Part shown: positions 1 through 7,161 of the stretch, in pieces
Layout of the letters: every line of letters begins with the position of its first letter
How positions within the stretch are numbered: the stretch's first letter is position 1
Program-made: the position numbers and the translations under genes
Notes under the pieces: model-generated
What the model was told of the DNA's origin: nothing
The model's database searches: none
What the model saw: only the letters and a program-made list of their open reading frames with translations
Source: Halodesulfovibrio sp.
Lineage (GTDB): Bacteria > Desulfobacterota > Desulfovibrionia > Desulfovibrionales > Desulfovibrionaceae
DNA length: 64,000 nt
Reading direction: 5' to 3'
Assembly: GCF_025210605.1 (NCBI RefSeq)
Contig: NZ_JAOARI010000003.1
Coordinates: 1 to 64,000 of the forward strand

Positions 1-10
1 AGGAAGACTA

Positions 11-268
11 ATGAATCTTTCGTGGACAACCCATGCGTGGGAAGACTACCTGTACTGGCAAAAAACAGATAAAAAAATCCTCAAGCGCATTAACACACTC
101 ATTAAAGACACCATGCGTACCCCCTTCGATGGCATCGGCAAGCCGGAACCGCTCCGCTTTCAGCTCACCGGCTGCTGGTCCCGCCGCATTAATGAAGAAC
201 ACCGACTGGTCTATAAAATAACAACCGACAATACGCTGCATATTCTGCAATGCAAGCATCATTACTAG
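11..268 (+). CDS. yoeB: YoeB-like mRNA interferase toxin
   Basis: An 85-residue protein that matches the Txe/YoeB family along its whole length: N-terminal LSWTTHAWEDYLYW, central KPEPLRFQLTGCWSRRI and C-terminal HRLVYKI...LHILQCKHHY. YoeB toxins are RelE-fold ribosome-dependent mRNA endonucleases neutralised by a YefM/Phd-type antitoxin. The catalytic Glu/Arg/His region and the aromatic C-terminal end of the family are present. The antitoxin gene normally lies just upstream and would be outside the window; AGGAAG 4 bases before the ATG suits translational coupling to it. The gene sits in the flanking DNA left of the ICE boundary. Confidence 0.9.
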   Translation: MNLSWTTHAWEDYLYWQKTDKKILKRINTLIKDTMRTPFDGIGKPEPLRFQLTGCWSRRINEEHRLVYKITTDNTLHILQCKHHY

Positions 269-323
269 CTATAAAGTATGGGTTGCCCGCCAGCTAGACA
301 AACAACCCTCCTGCTAAAATTTA

Positions 324-345
324 CCCCGCTTCAGCGGGATTTTTC
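324..345 (+). terminator. Rho-independent terminator after yoeB
   Basis: A CCCGC-TTCA-GCGGG hairpin followed by ATTTTTC, about 55 bases after the yoeB stop codon and before the convergent gene at 359-1018. Confidence 0.75.
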
Positions 346-358
346 ATACCACATATCG

Positions 359-1018
359 TCAATCATCCCAGCTTCCCGCAAACCAAAAACAAGTATCTAA
401 AAAAATCATACTTAGCGAATTAATATCTTCATGAGCTTTAAAAAACAATTCACGCTCTCGCGTTTTAATATAATCAGCCAAAAGAACACCTTGTTCAAAC
501 GTGAAAGTTGTTGCAGGCATCGAAAAATCTGTTCTCCCAACACATTGTACCATCCTATGTAACAACTTACTGCGTATAGTTTTCTCGTCACCACCTTCGC
601 CAAAATAGAATTCAACTGATTCTTTTATAAAATTCGCGACTAAATCTGCTGGATAAAATTTTTTATAACTAGAAAAAAGTGAATACCGAACAAGGGACAG
701 CTTGCGCAATAGTTCATCTTTTTTCTCTAATCTGACAATTTGAGAATCTGCCATGGACACGCTAAGCATGACACTTGTCAAGCAATATAGTGCGCACTCT
801 AGCCCCAATATATCCAAATTACTTTCAGCCATGATGTGATGTAAGTCATCCTGCAGACACATCACATGAACCTCATTAAAAGCAAAAAGTAATATCGACC
901 ATTCCACACAGAGAGGAAACTTCTCTGGGCTACCTTCCTCAAGGGTCGAATCATAAACTCCGCTTTCAAAAAAAAGTAAAAAACTTTTTTCCAACTCACT
1001 ACAAGGCACATCTAGCAC
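359..1018 (-). CDS. Hypothetical protein, 219 aa
   Basis: I do not recognise a family. The protein has no signal peptide or obvious membrane segment and is rich in Leu, Glu and aromatic residues with a helical pattern. It ends in an aromatic stretch (TCFWFAGSWDD). The start overlaps the last codons of a small upstream reading frame (1012-1149), which suggests translational coupling. It is AT-rich and lies convergent to yoeB, separated by a terminator. Coding status rests on length and lack of a competing reading frame. Confidence 0.55.
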   Translation of the reverse strand: MLDVPCSELEKSFLLFFESGVYDSTLEEGSPEKFPLCVEWSILLFAFNEVHVMCLQDDLHHIMAESNLDILGLECALYCLTSVMLSVSMADSQIVRLEKKDELLRKLSLVRYSLFSSYKKFYPADLVANFIKESVEFYFGEGGDEKTIRSKLLHRMVQCVGRTDFSMPATTFTFEQGVLLADYIKTRERELFFKAHEDINSLSMIFLDTCFWFAGSWDD

Positions 1019-1149
1019 TCCGAATCCCCTCGCACTCTTCTTAAATCATTATTTTTTCCAAAATAATTCCATATACCTATATATATTTTTTTATCAAGAA
1101 TATGACCTAAGTCATATTTTTCTTGACCGTTTTTTATGGCCTGTGCCAT
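1012..1149 (-). CDS. Small hypothetical protein upstream of 359-1018
   Basis: A 45-residue reading frame beginning MAQAIKNGQEKYDLG and ending RVRGDSEC; its stop overlaps the start of the next gene by 7 bases. GAAGAAAG precedes the chosen ATG. A longer version starting at 1194 would add a short hydrophobic segment (MLALCLVFFL), and a still longer one would need a TTG. No family is recognised. It could be a leader frame rather than a functional protein. Confidence 0.3.
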   Translation of the reverse strand: MAQAIKNGQEKYDLGHILDKKIYIGIWNYFGKNNDLRRVRGDSEC

Positions 1150-1313
1150 ACTTTCTTCACGCCGCAAGAAAAACACCAAACACAACGCGAGCATAGCACC
1201 GTTGTTAGTCCGTATTTTTTCTTGGGTGCCAATCTGGAGAGTACGCAAAGTCGGCTTTCTGGAGAGGATTACAGCGCATTCTACTAACTTTTTAGCAATC
1301 AGGAGACTTAGCC

Positions 1314-1757
1314 ATGATGAGCCTTATCAACCGTTGTTACGAGTCCTTCCGCCCGTCCTCTATCTGTGACACTCGCTACCTACGTGCATATGCCTTGCGC
1401 AGCCTCATTGGCATTCGCCGAGGATTCACCGCTCTACTGCCTATGCAACTACGTGGTGATGAGTGGAAAAACGACAAACTTACCCCAGAGGAAGAGTGTG
1501 ACGAATTTGCTTTTCTATATGAAGATTTCTGGAACGAGGGAGAGCGAGACCTTTTATTCAGATACTTCTCCCATGATCTAACGCTCAACCGTGAAGAATA
1601 CAAAAAAGCTTCCAAGCGAAGTGACGACCTTGAAACCGAAGCACTCAGGTTTGGAGTCACGAGCTTTCTACCAGTGGATGAGCTGGTTGCCGAAGATCAT
1701 AATCGCTCTGCTTGCTTGCGTAGTCTGGCAAACTCACACAACCGAGCGACTGCGTAA
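1314..1757 (+). CDS. Hypothetical protein, 147 aa
   Basis: It starts with a good ribosome binding site (CAGGAG, 9 bases before the ATG). The first 110 residues look protein-like: a basic N-terminus (YLRAYALRSLIGIRRGF), then an acidic helical part (LTPEEECDEFAFLYEDFW). The last 35 residues look unstructured, and in that stretch the +1 frame encodes a convincing membrane segment (1678-1821). This is either a pair of overlapping genes or one gene with a frameshift near 1660. No family is recognised. Confidence 0.45.
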   Translation: MMSLINRCYESFRPSSICDTRYLRAYALRSLIGIRRGFTALLPMQLRGDEWKNDKLTPEEECDEFAFLYEDFWNEGERDLLFRYFSHDLTLNREEYKKASKRSDDLETEALRFGVTSFLPVDELVAEDHNRSACLRSLANSHNRATA

Positions 1758-1821
1758 AGAAAACCTCAAGCTACGATTGAAGACTATGGGGTTTAAATAT
1801 GACCATCACCACGCAAGATAA
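1678..1821 (+). CDS. Small single-pass membrane protein overlapping the preceding gene
   Basis: A 47-residue frame beginning MSWLPKIIIALLACVVW: one hydrophobic helix followed by a charged helical tail (TERLRKENLKLRLK). It overlaps the end of 1314-1757 by 80 bases and the start of 1799-1984 by 23 bases, a packing typical of phage or island small-gene clusters. No clear ribosome binding site is seen, so expression could depend on coupling or on a frameshift from the upstream frame. Confidence 0.35.
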   Translation: MSWLPKIIIALLACVVWQTHTTERLRKENLKLRLKTMGFKYDHHHAR

Positions 1822-1984
1822 ATCACTGCTCATCATGGCCGCACTATCATTCTGCCCCGGCATCGGCGCAGCGTGCAGCATCATCACCCTACTTGGCGCT
1901 TTATACGAAGCCACAACCTGCGATTGGAAAATGTTTTTTATATCACTAACGCTAGGCTCTACAGCCTGCTATATTTGGAGTTAA
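1799..1984 (+). CDS. Small hydrophobic protein, two predicted membrane helices
   Basis: A 61-residue protein with hydrophobic stretches at about residues 10-34 (LLIMAALSFCPGIGAACSII) and 44-60 (MFFISLTLGSTACYIW). It sits between the overlapping gene pair before it and the DNA-binding protein that begins one base after its stop, so the four frames from 1314 to 2240 look like one transcript. No family is recognised. Confidence 0.4.
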   Translation: MTITTQDKSLLIMAALSFCPGIGAACSIITLLGALYEATTCDWKMFFISLTLGSTACYIWS

Positions 1985-1985
1985 T

Positions 1986-2240
1986 ATGCCAGAACCGATG
2001 ATTGAACCAGCACCACGTGGTGCTCAACACTACCCGATCAAAGTAATCGAAACAGATAAAATGCTCCTTACTACAAAAGAGGTAAGTGAACTTACTGGTA
2101 TTCCAGTAGGAACCCTCACAGTCTGGCGCTGCCACAAACGTGGTCCACGCTATGTAAAGTTTCCCAAAGGCGTTTTCTACCGCCCCGAAACGCTAAAAAA
2201 GTACTTTGAATCGTGCGAAGTTCGGACGATTGATATGTAG
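1986..2240 (+). CDS. AlpA/excisionase-like helix-turn-helix protein
   Basis: An 84-residue protein whose residues 26-75 (LLTTKEVSELTGIPVGTLTV, then WRCHKRGPRYVKFPKGVFYR) show the winged MerR-type helix-turn-helix of the HTH_17/AlpA group. Such proteins act as regulators or recombination directionality factors of prophages and islands. It ends a cluster of small genes from 1314 and is followed directly by a terminator. Its presence suggests the flank left of the ICE is an older island. Which recombinase or promoter it controls cannot be told. Confidence 0.75.
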   Translation: MPEPMIEPAPRGAQHYPIKVIETDKMLLTTKEVSELTGIPVGTLTVWRCHKRGPRYVKFPKGVFYRPETLKKYFESCEVRTIDM

Positions 2241-2245
2241 AAAGA

Positions 2246-2272
2246 AAAAGCTCCTAGATGGGAGCTTTTCTT
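2246..2272 (+). terminator. Terminator after the HTH gene, probably bidirectional
   Basis: AAAAAGCTCC-TAGAT-GGGAGCTTTTCTT lies 5 bases after the stop codon at 2240. The A-run on the left could serve the convergent gene at 2271-2966 as well. Confidence 0.8.
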
Positions 2273-2966
2273 ATGCTGCATTTTTATTATCCACTCCGCT
2301 CAAAGTCTTCAAAGTAGATAGTAGCTTACCAGCCTCACAAACAGTATTCTCAGATTTCTTCATGCACAACATATTCAATTTGTTAGGATTAAGAATATGT
2401 TGATGCTTTGAAAAATAATCCTCACCAGATCTTACCAACCTGTTAGAAATTTTATCTATTTCACGAAGCACCCCTAAGACCAGCTCTAGCATCACAGAAT
2501 ACTGTAAATAGAAAGGAGTAAAATCAGCCTCTTCAATTGACAAATTTTGACGACATAACCGATCAAAATGTAACTTTAAATCCGCATTGATTCGATCAAT
2601 AACATTCTTTAAATCATCAACCCCACTGGATACATTAAACAAATCAACAATTATATTTGGGTAAACCGACTGCACAGTCGCAACATACTTATAATCCCAT
2701 TCAATCAAAGGAGCCTTTGGAAATGCAAAATTTAACTCTCTCTCAATTAGTAAATTTTTGCTCCTCACCACAGTCTTTAGCCACATGTCAAGCCTGACAG
2801 ACTCAGCGTAAAGCAGCCCAAGAGTATATTCTATCTTCTTTTTATCAGATTCCAACGCTAAAATCTCAGATCGTTTTTTACTTGCCCGCTCGCTTAGCAG
2901 GAAACCGACCCCAACACCTACCAATGGTAACACCGCTTTAATAAATTCTTCAAAATTCATCTGCAT
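2271..2966 (-). CDS. Hypothetical membrane-anchored helical protein
   Basis: A 231-residue protein with an N-terminal hydrophobic segment (AVLPLVGVGVGFLLS) followed by a basic stretch (ERASKKRSE), predicting a single anchor with a cytoplasmic helical domain. The rest is Leu-rich and helical without a recognised motif. A second start 6 bases in (MNFEEF) is equally possible. Proteins of this layout are common in islands, and some are anti-phage membrane proteins, but nothing in the sequence shows that here. Confidence 0.5.
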   Translation of the reverse strand: MQMNFEEFIKAVLPLVGVGVGFLLSERASKKRSEILALESDKKKIEYTLGLLYAESVRLDMWLKTVVRSKNLLIERELNFAFPKAPLIEWDYKYVATVQSVYPNIIVDLFNVSSGVDDLKNVIDRINADLKLHFDRLCRQNLSIEEADFTPFYLQYSVMLELVLGVLREIDKISNRLVRSGEDYFSKHQHILNPNKLNMLCMKKSENTVCEAGKLLSTLKTLSGVDNKNAA

Positions 2967-3040
2967 ATCTCCATGTTATTACATAACAATCTAAATACGC
3001 TTTTTTAAATCTTTTGCACCCCATGTTGACAATACGTTAC

Positions 3041-3081
3041 CAAAAAAAGGGTTACAAGTTCGTAAAAACTTGTAACCCTTT
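3041..3081 (-). terminator. Terminator of the tRNA-Arg gene (minus strand)
   Basis: A 15-bp perfect inverted repeat (AAAGGGTTACAAGTT) with a 6-base loop is followed, on the minus strand, by a T-run. It lies 9 bases beyond the CCA end of the tRNA fragment. Finding the natural terminator here indicates that DNA left of 3090 is the original downstream flank of the tRNA gene. Confidence 0.85.
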
Positions 3082-3089
3082 GAAATCTA

Positions 3090-3144
3090 TGGTGCGCCTG
3101 ACAGGAGTCGAACCTGTGACCTGCCGCTTAGGAGACGGCTGCTC
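3090..3144 (-). other. ICE attachment site: 3' fragment of tRNA-Arg(CCT)
   Basis: Read on the minus strand, 55 bases reproduce the 3' part of a tRNA. In order they are the D-stem end GAGC, anticodon arm GCCGT-CTCCTAA-GCGGC with anticodon CCT (Arg), variable loop, T-arm ACAGG-TTCGACT-CCTGT, acceptor strand CAGGCGC and ACCA. The matching 5' acceptor strand (GCGCCTG) and the rest of the D-arm are absent from the adjacent sequence, so no functional tRNA is made. This is the classic product of tyrosine-recombinase integration into a tRNA 3' end. The missing 5' part lies on the right, so the element extends rightward and the intact tRNA should be beyond 64000. Confidence 0.88.
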
Positions 3145-3207
3145 CTTTCTTCATAATTTTAGACGCTGACTTACTCGCTATTCTGACACCGGATAGCGGA
3201 GAGAGGC

Positions 3208-3615
3208 GTGCTAAAAGTCTTTATTGCCTGCCCCTACAACCAGTCAGATAAATCAATTTGTTATGAGCAGTTTGCTGCTTCTACGCAGGTCGCGTGTGCG
3301 CTTATTAAGCGTAACATAGCTGCGTACTCGCCAGTAACTCATAATCATTCCATTACTGCACAGCAATCCGAATCTTGTGTACCGTCTTCGGTATGGAAGA
3401 GCTTGAGGATGCAAACCCTCTCTTTTCATTCCTGGGCAGATGCCCTTTTCGTCGTTGATCTTCCAGACGTACAAGAATGTGCTGCTATTCAGGAAGATAT
3501 AGCGCTTTTCCGTAAGGCTGAAAAGCCTGTTCGCTTTATTGATCCGAATATTTTTGAATCGCAACTGGATACTCTGCTTGATGAACTCATGCGGAGCGAT
3601 TCTTCACGTCTTTAG
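3208..3615 (+). CDS. DUF1937-like protein (nucleoside deoxyribosyltransferase-like fold)
   Basis: A 135-residue protein starting at GTG after GGAGAGAGG. The N-terminus VFIACPYNQSDK resembles DUF1937 and the related nucleoside 2-deoxyribosyltransferase-like fold, followed by AAYSPVTHNHSI and WADALFVVDLPD in the order expected for that fold. Members are often carried by phages and mobile elements, and their substrate is unknown. It is the first gene inside the ICE and precedes the replication-like genes. It may help modify or scavenge nucleotides, but that is inference from fold only. Confidence 0.6.
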   Translation: MLKVFIACPYNQSDKSICYEQFAASTQVACALIKRNIAAYSPVTHNHSITAQQSESCVPSSVWKSLRMQTLSFHSWADALFVVDLPDVQECAAIQEDIALFRKAEKPVRFIDPNIFESQLDTLLDELMRSDSSRL

Positions 3616-3637
3616 CACGGTATTTAAGGAGAGGATT

Positions 3638-4012
3638 ATGCAAAAAAATTCCATTGTTGAACCGGTCAACATCAACGTTTGTGTGTTTTTACCAGATTGG
3701 ATTTTGGTTCGCCGCGACATTTCGATCGGTGCAAAGCTTGCTTTTGCAACGCTTGGTACCCTTTTGAAAGCTCAGGACTACAAAGCAATGCTGAATAGCA
3801 AGATACTCGCAAAGCGTATGGGAACCCATGAAGCTGCTGCAAAAAAGTTTCTGCGTGAACTCAAGAAGGCTGAACTGATCGGCCCTGAGAATGAACCGCA
3901 GCCTTACTTAAAAAAGGCCGCAGATGAAAGCGACGCGATCTGCAACGCGCAGTTCATGTCACAAGCAATTTGGGCAAGTGAGCCAGACGTAAACGTACCT
4001 GCGTTTAACTAG
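3638..4012 (+). CDS. Winged-helix protein, short paralogue of the replication initiator-like protein
   Basis: A 124-residue protein with AAGGAGAGG before the ATG. Residues 18-75 (PDWILVRRDISIGAKLAFAT, then KILAKRMGTHEAAAKKFLRE) form a helix-turn-helix of the HTH_36 type. They align with the first domain of the 446-residue protein at 4226 (PNWVQRLAGLTMGAKLTYGR). It lacks that protein's C-terminal domain, so it may be a regulator of, or a truncated relative of, the initiator. It lies 22 bases after the DUF1937 gene and is probably co-transcribed. Confidence 0.6.
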   Translation: MQKNSIVEPVNINVCVFLPDWILVRRDISIGAKLAFATLGTLLKAQDYKAMLNSKILAKRMGTHEAAAKKFLRELKKAELIGPENEPQPYLKKAADESDAICNAQFMSQAIWASEPDVNVPAFN

Positions 4013-4069
4013 TCTGCTTACTGTGGATTTGAAGAGAATTTTCGAAAGGAACGTACAAGAAAAAATACG

Positions 4070-4138
4070 CCAGAAAAAAGAAAAAGGGTGAACCGGCAAG
4101 TTCACCCTTAGCAGTCGGGTTTGTCCCAACAAAGTGTA
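4070..4138 (-). ncRNA. Probable counter-transcribed RNA of about 60 nt opposite the initiator leader
   Basis: On the minus strand a near-consensus sigma-70 promoter (4145-4173) would start a transcript near 4138. It would end at a strong terminator: AAGGGTGAAC-TTGCCG-GTTCACCCTT (4084-4109) followed by TTTTTCTTTTTT. A small internal hairpin (TTTGT-TGGG-ACAAA) is also present. The RNA is antisense to the leader of the initiator-like gene at 4226 and has the size and layout of the antisense RNAs that limit plasmid Rep synthesis. No homology is recognised; the call rests on promoter, terminator and position. Confidence 0.6.
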
Positions 4139-4144
4139 AGAAGG

Positions 4145-4173
4145 ACAATAGCCCAAGGGAAAAACCGTGTCAA
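4145..4173 (-). promoter_or_regulatory. Sigma-70 promoter for the antisense RNA
   Basis: On the minus strand TTGACA (4168-4173), a 17-base spacer and TATTGT (4145-4150). The -35 is a perfect match and the -10 matches at four of six positions. Confidence 0.65.
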
Positions 4174-4225
4174 GCGGTCTGCACTACCCTATTGCCTTTT
4201 TTCTAGCGCCACTAAGGTGCTGAAA

Positions 4226-5566
4226 ATGAAAGAATTTTTTATTCAGAAATGCGAAAACGCATTCTCTCCTGTCCCTAATTGGGTACAGCGTCTTGCTGGC
4301 CTTACTATGGGAGCAAAGCTCACTTATGGTCGTTTACTCCAATGCGCTAACAACGAAGGCGTTGCATGGCCTAGCCAACGCTATCTTTCTAAAGAGCTTG
4401 GCTGCTCGTTGCGAAGTATCGTTAGCTACATTGGCGAATTGAAAAAACACGACCTTATTCTTGTCTCAAAGGTACGTATCGGAGAACACCCGCGAACCGT
4501 CTACCGCTTTGTCGTTCCAAACGATCAACGCTCTGTTCCTGAACCCGATGACTTTACACCTTCAGTTTTAGTTGATGATGCAGATATCGCCTTCAACTCT
4601 GAAGCTGGCACGTATCTCTATGCGGCTCCTACAAAACAATCCGAAGCATTCCCCACTCCAGAATCACCACATATTTCATCAGTACCAGCCCCTGCGCAAA
4701 ATGCTCTCAATGGAAGTGCACCAGAGTGCAAACCTTGCGTAGGGGTACGCAACTCTTGCACAGAGGGTACGCAGAATCTGCCGGAGGGCTACGCAGCCCC
4801 TGCACTTGTATATAATGAAGAAAAGAACAAGGGAAAAGATCAAGGAAAAGAAACAAAACACCACCCCCTTAATCCCCCTAACGAGATTTCAGAGCATATC
4901 CCTAGCTCGGAACCCAACACATCCACCGGGGAGGAGTGCGCCTACTCCTCTCCAACTTTTCCTTATTCCCCAAGGAACGACTCTACTCCTACCGAACACC
5001 CTACCCAACGTGCGGACAAAAGGAGCGATTGTATCCCTCGCTCCTCGTCCGCCACTTCTCAAGCCGAAAACCGTTCAGGCTTTGAAGCTGTATGGAATCT
5101 TTACCCGCTGAAGCAAGGAAAGGCACCAGCGCAACGCTGTTGGAACTCACTGCTCAAGGGCAACAAGCTCCCTAATCCTGAAATCATCCTTGCCTCGATC
5201 AACGCTCATATCACCTCGGACAGCCGATGGCAGCGTGGGATTATCCCAAATCTTGATCGATGGCTTCGTGATGAGCGCTGGACGGACACACCCTACTCTG
5301 CACCGGAAGCAAAAGCGGCAGGTATATCTGAGAAGTCTAAGTTAGAAGTCAGGGCATTAAAGCAAATGGCTCTGATCCGGAAAGCAGTACGCAAGTCAGA
5401 CACCCCGATTTCTGACCCCATAACCAATGAGCTTTTAGATTCTCACGGTGGAATTTCGAACCTTTCACGCATGCCTGAACGCAACTTACCGTTCATATTA
5501 AGCACGTTCGTTAAAGAATACGTGGCTATGTTCGCAAGCCGAAAAATGGAGACTGAATATGCCTAA
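4226..5566 (+). CDS. Replication initiator-like protein with N-terminal winged helix
   Basis: A 446-residue protein. The ATG at 4226 is preferred because AAGGTG precedes it; a TTG frame 35 codons upstream overlaps the antisense RNA. Residues 15-80 carry a helix-turn-helix (MGAKLTYGRLLQCANNEGVA, then SQRYLSKELGCSLRSIVSYI). Residues 130-275 are low-complexity linker rich in Pro, Ser and Thr. Residues 280-340 (FEAVWNLYPLKQGKAPAQRC ... PNLDRWLRDERWTD) match the C-terminal module of phage replication organisers. Its last codons overlap traK, tying replication-type functions to the transfer operon. It could let the excised ICE replicate; a purely regulatory role is the alternative. Confidence 0.65.
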   Translation: MKEFFIQKCENAFSPVPNWVQRLAGLTMGAKLTYGRLLQCANNEGVAWPSQRYLSKELGCSLRSIVSYIGELKKHDLILVSKVRIGEHPRTVYRFVVPNDQRSVPEPDDFTPSVLVDDADIAFNSEAGTYLYAAPTKQSEAFPTPESPHISSVPAPAQNALNGSAPECKPCVGVRNSCTEGTQNLPEGYAAPALVYNEEKNKGKDQGKETKHHPLNPPNEISEHIPSSEPNTSTGEECAYSSPTFPYSPRNDSTPTEHPTQRADKRSDCIPRSSSATSQAENRSGFEAVWNLYPLKQGKAPAQRCWNSLLKGNKLPNPEIILASINAHITSDSRWQRGIIPNLDRWLRDERWTDTPYSAPEAKAAGISEKSKLEVRALKQMALIRKAVRKSDTPISDPITNELLDSHGGISNLSRMPERNLPFILSTFVKEYVAMFASRKMETEYA

Positions 5567-5972
5567 GAAGGCCAAGAGGAAAGGATTTGCAAAGGTTGAA
5601 TTCCTTGCTGTGCAACCAGAAGTGATTGAGCTGCTCGAAGCTGGACATACCTTCCGTTCTGCATACGAAACAGTCCGATCTGAAGATCGAATAACAATGA
5701 GCTATCAACGCTTTGTCTGGTATGCACGCAACGGTGTGAAATCGCGCCTTGAAGAGCCTGTTAAACGAATCGCGGCGTTGGAGACCACTGAGGAACAGCT
5801 TCCTTGCAAAGCTCTACCAATAGCAACGCTACCGGCGGATATATTACCGCCAGTGCCAAAAATTCAGCCCAAAGCATTAACTGAAAAAGAGCAGCAGCTA
5901 GGCATCACAAAGCGTGACAACAAAAGCTTTAAAGAAGTCGCTGATAGCGTCAAACCCGAAGATATTTACTAA
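5559..5972 (+). CDS. traK: TraK-like oriT-binding protein
   Basis: A 137-residue protein that follows the plan of RP4 TraK (134 aa): a basic N-terminus (MPKKAKRKGF), VEFLAVQPEVIELLEAGHTF, then MSYQRFVWYARNGVK, and a Pro-rich C-terminal tail. RP4 TraK binds beside nic, bends oriT DNA and supports relaxosome formation. It overlaps the end of the initiator-like gene by 8 bases and begins the traK-L-M-trb operon. In the integrated form it lies about 58 kb from oriT (63715-63765); circularisation would bring the two together. Confidence 0.85.
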   Translation: MPKKAKRKGFAKVEFLAVQPEVIELLEAGHTFRSAYETVRSEDRITMSYQRFVWYARNGVKSRLEEPVKRIAALETTEEQLPCKALPIATLPADILPPVPKIQPKALTEKEQQLGITKRDNKSFKEVADSVKPEDIY

Positions 5973-5987
5973 AAAGGACAATCGCAC

Positions 5988-6746
5988 ATGGCATTTATCG
6001 ATATGATTTTTCAGGGCAAAGGCGGCGTGGGAAAAAGTTATGTTGCAAGCCTACTTGCTCAGTACGGACTAGCAAAAGGCTACTCCGTTGATTGCATCGA
6101 CACTGATCCCGTGAACGCTTCTTTTGCAGGCTATAAAGCATTACATGCGTCTGTCATCAACATCATGGATGGTGACGATGTTAACCCTCGTAACTTCGAC
6201 CAGATTTTCGACGCTATCGCCGCCCTGCCGGACGATGGAACACAGATGGTCATAGACAACGGTGCGGCAACATTTTTGCCTCTCGGCTCTTATATGGGCA
6301 AAAACACTATCCCTGCACTCATCCATAGCGAAACTAACCACGACCTTCGTCTTCACAGCGTCATTACCGGCGGACAAGCAATGGACGATACACTCATTGG
6401 TTTAAAGACGCTGCTCAAAACGTTTCCCGACTTACCTATCGTCGTTTGGATTAACCCATTCTTCGGCGACTTGGTGAAGAATGGGCAGCCTTTCAGCGAA
6501 TTCAAAATCTACAAAGAGAATAAACATCGCCTTGAAGCCATCGTATCTATCCCACCGATTACGGATGCCCGTACTTTTGGTGAAGACCTCAAGGATGTAC
6601 TGAACAACAGGCTTACGTTCGATGAATTTGCAGCGTCTGATCGCCCTCTCATGCAGCGTCACAGAATGAAGCGCTATTGGGAAGAAGCCTTCTCTGCAAT
6701 GGATAACGCCTGCCTACTGGAGTCCTTTCATGGACAACCAGAGTGA
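5988..6746 (+). CDS. traL: TraL-like ParA-type ATPase
   Basis: A 252-residue MinD/ParA-family ATPase closely following RP4 TraL: deviant Walker A FQGKGGVGKS at residues 8-17, then CIDTDPVNASFAGYKAL, VIDNGAATFLPL, VITGGQAMDDT and VVWINPFFGD. Its exact role in IncP transfer is not settled; it may position or prime the transfer machinery at the membrane. Spacing to traK is 15 bases, with AAAGGA before the ATG. Confidence 0.9.
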   Translation: MAFIDMIFQGKGGVGKSYVASLLAQYGLAKGYSVDCIDTDPVNASFAGYKALHASVINIMDGDDVNPRNFDQIFDAIAALPDDGTQMVIDNGAATFLPLGSYMGKNTIPALIHSETNHDLRLHSVITGGQAMDDTLIGLKTLLKTFPDLPIVVWINPFFGDLVKNGQPFSEFKIYKENKHRLEAIVSIPPITDARTFGEDLKDVLNNRLTFDEFAASDRPLMQRHRMKRYWEEAFSAMDNACLLESFHGQPE

Positions 6747-6768
6747 TATGAAGAAGCAGGAGGCTCAT

Positions 6769-7161
6769 ATGCCGCTAACTGCCGAAATGGTACGGCAGCA
6801 ACTCATTCAGCGGCATAATCAGCCACTATCAGAAGATGATCCCATCCTCATGGTTGCGACCATGTTTGAGCTGTTCCTCACTGAATATGATGCAGTTTTA
6901 CAAAAGCATCAGGGAGCCATTGAAACGTTCATGACTACCAGCTCACAATACTATGCTGACAAGGTTCAGCAAAGCACAGATGAGTTATTGAGCCGAGCGT
7001 TACAGGGAACCATCAGCAATAATATGGACGCCATGAGCGACTGCAAGAAGGCGATGGGAGATTTTTCTTCTGTGAATCGAACATACGCCATCGTCTCAGT
7101 CATATCGTGCACAATCACAATATGCTTGTTTTTGAGCTGGTTCTTCATGAGGGGGCAATAA
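6769..7161 (+). CDS. traM: TraM-like transfer protein with C-terminal membrane anchor
   Basis: A helical protein with a C-terminal hydrophobic segment (YAIVSVISCTITICLFLSWF) and a short tail, as in RP4 TraM (145 aa). AGGAGG sits 6 bases before the ATG at 6769, giving 130 residues. An in-frame ATG at 6730 inside the end of traL would give 143. RP4 TraM contributes to transfer efficiency by an unknown mechanism. The stop overlaps the ATG of trbB by one base (TAATG), showing tight coupling. Confidence 0.8.
   Translation: MPLTAEMVRQQLIQRHNQPLSEDDPILMVATMFELFLTEYDAVLQKHQGAIETFMTTSSQYYADKVQQSTDELLSRALQGTISNNMDAMSDCKKAMGDFSSVNRTYAIVSVISCTITICLFLSWFFMRGQ

Noticed and set aside
1376..1660. Minus-strand 94-codon frame
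   Set aside because: It is a Ser/Arg-rich shadow of the plus-strand gene at 1314-1757, which has a good ribosome binding site.
3090..3144. Functional tRNA-Arg gene
   Set aside because: The 5' acceptor strand and most of the D-arm are missing; only the 3' fragment is present.
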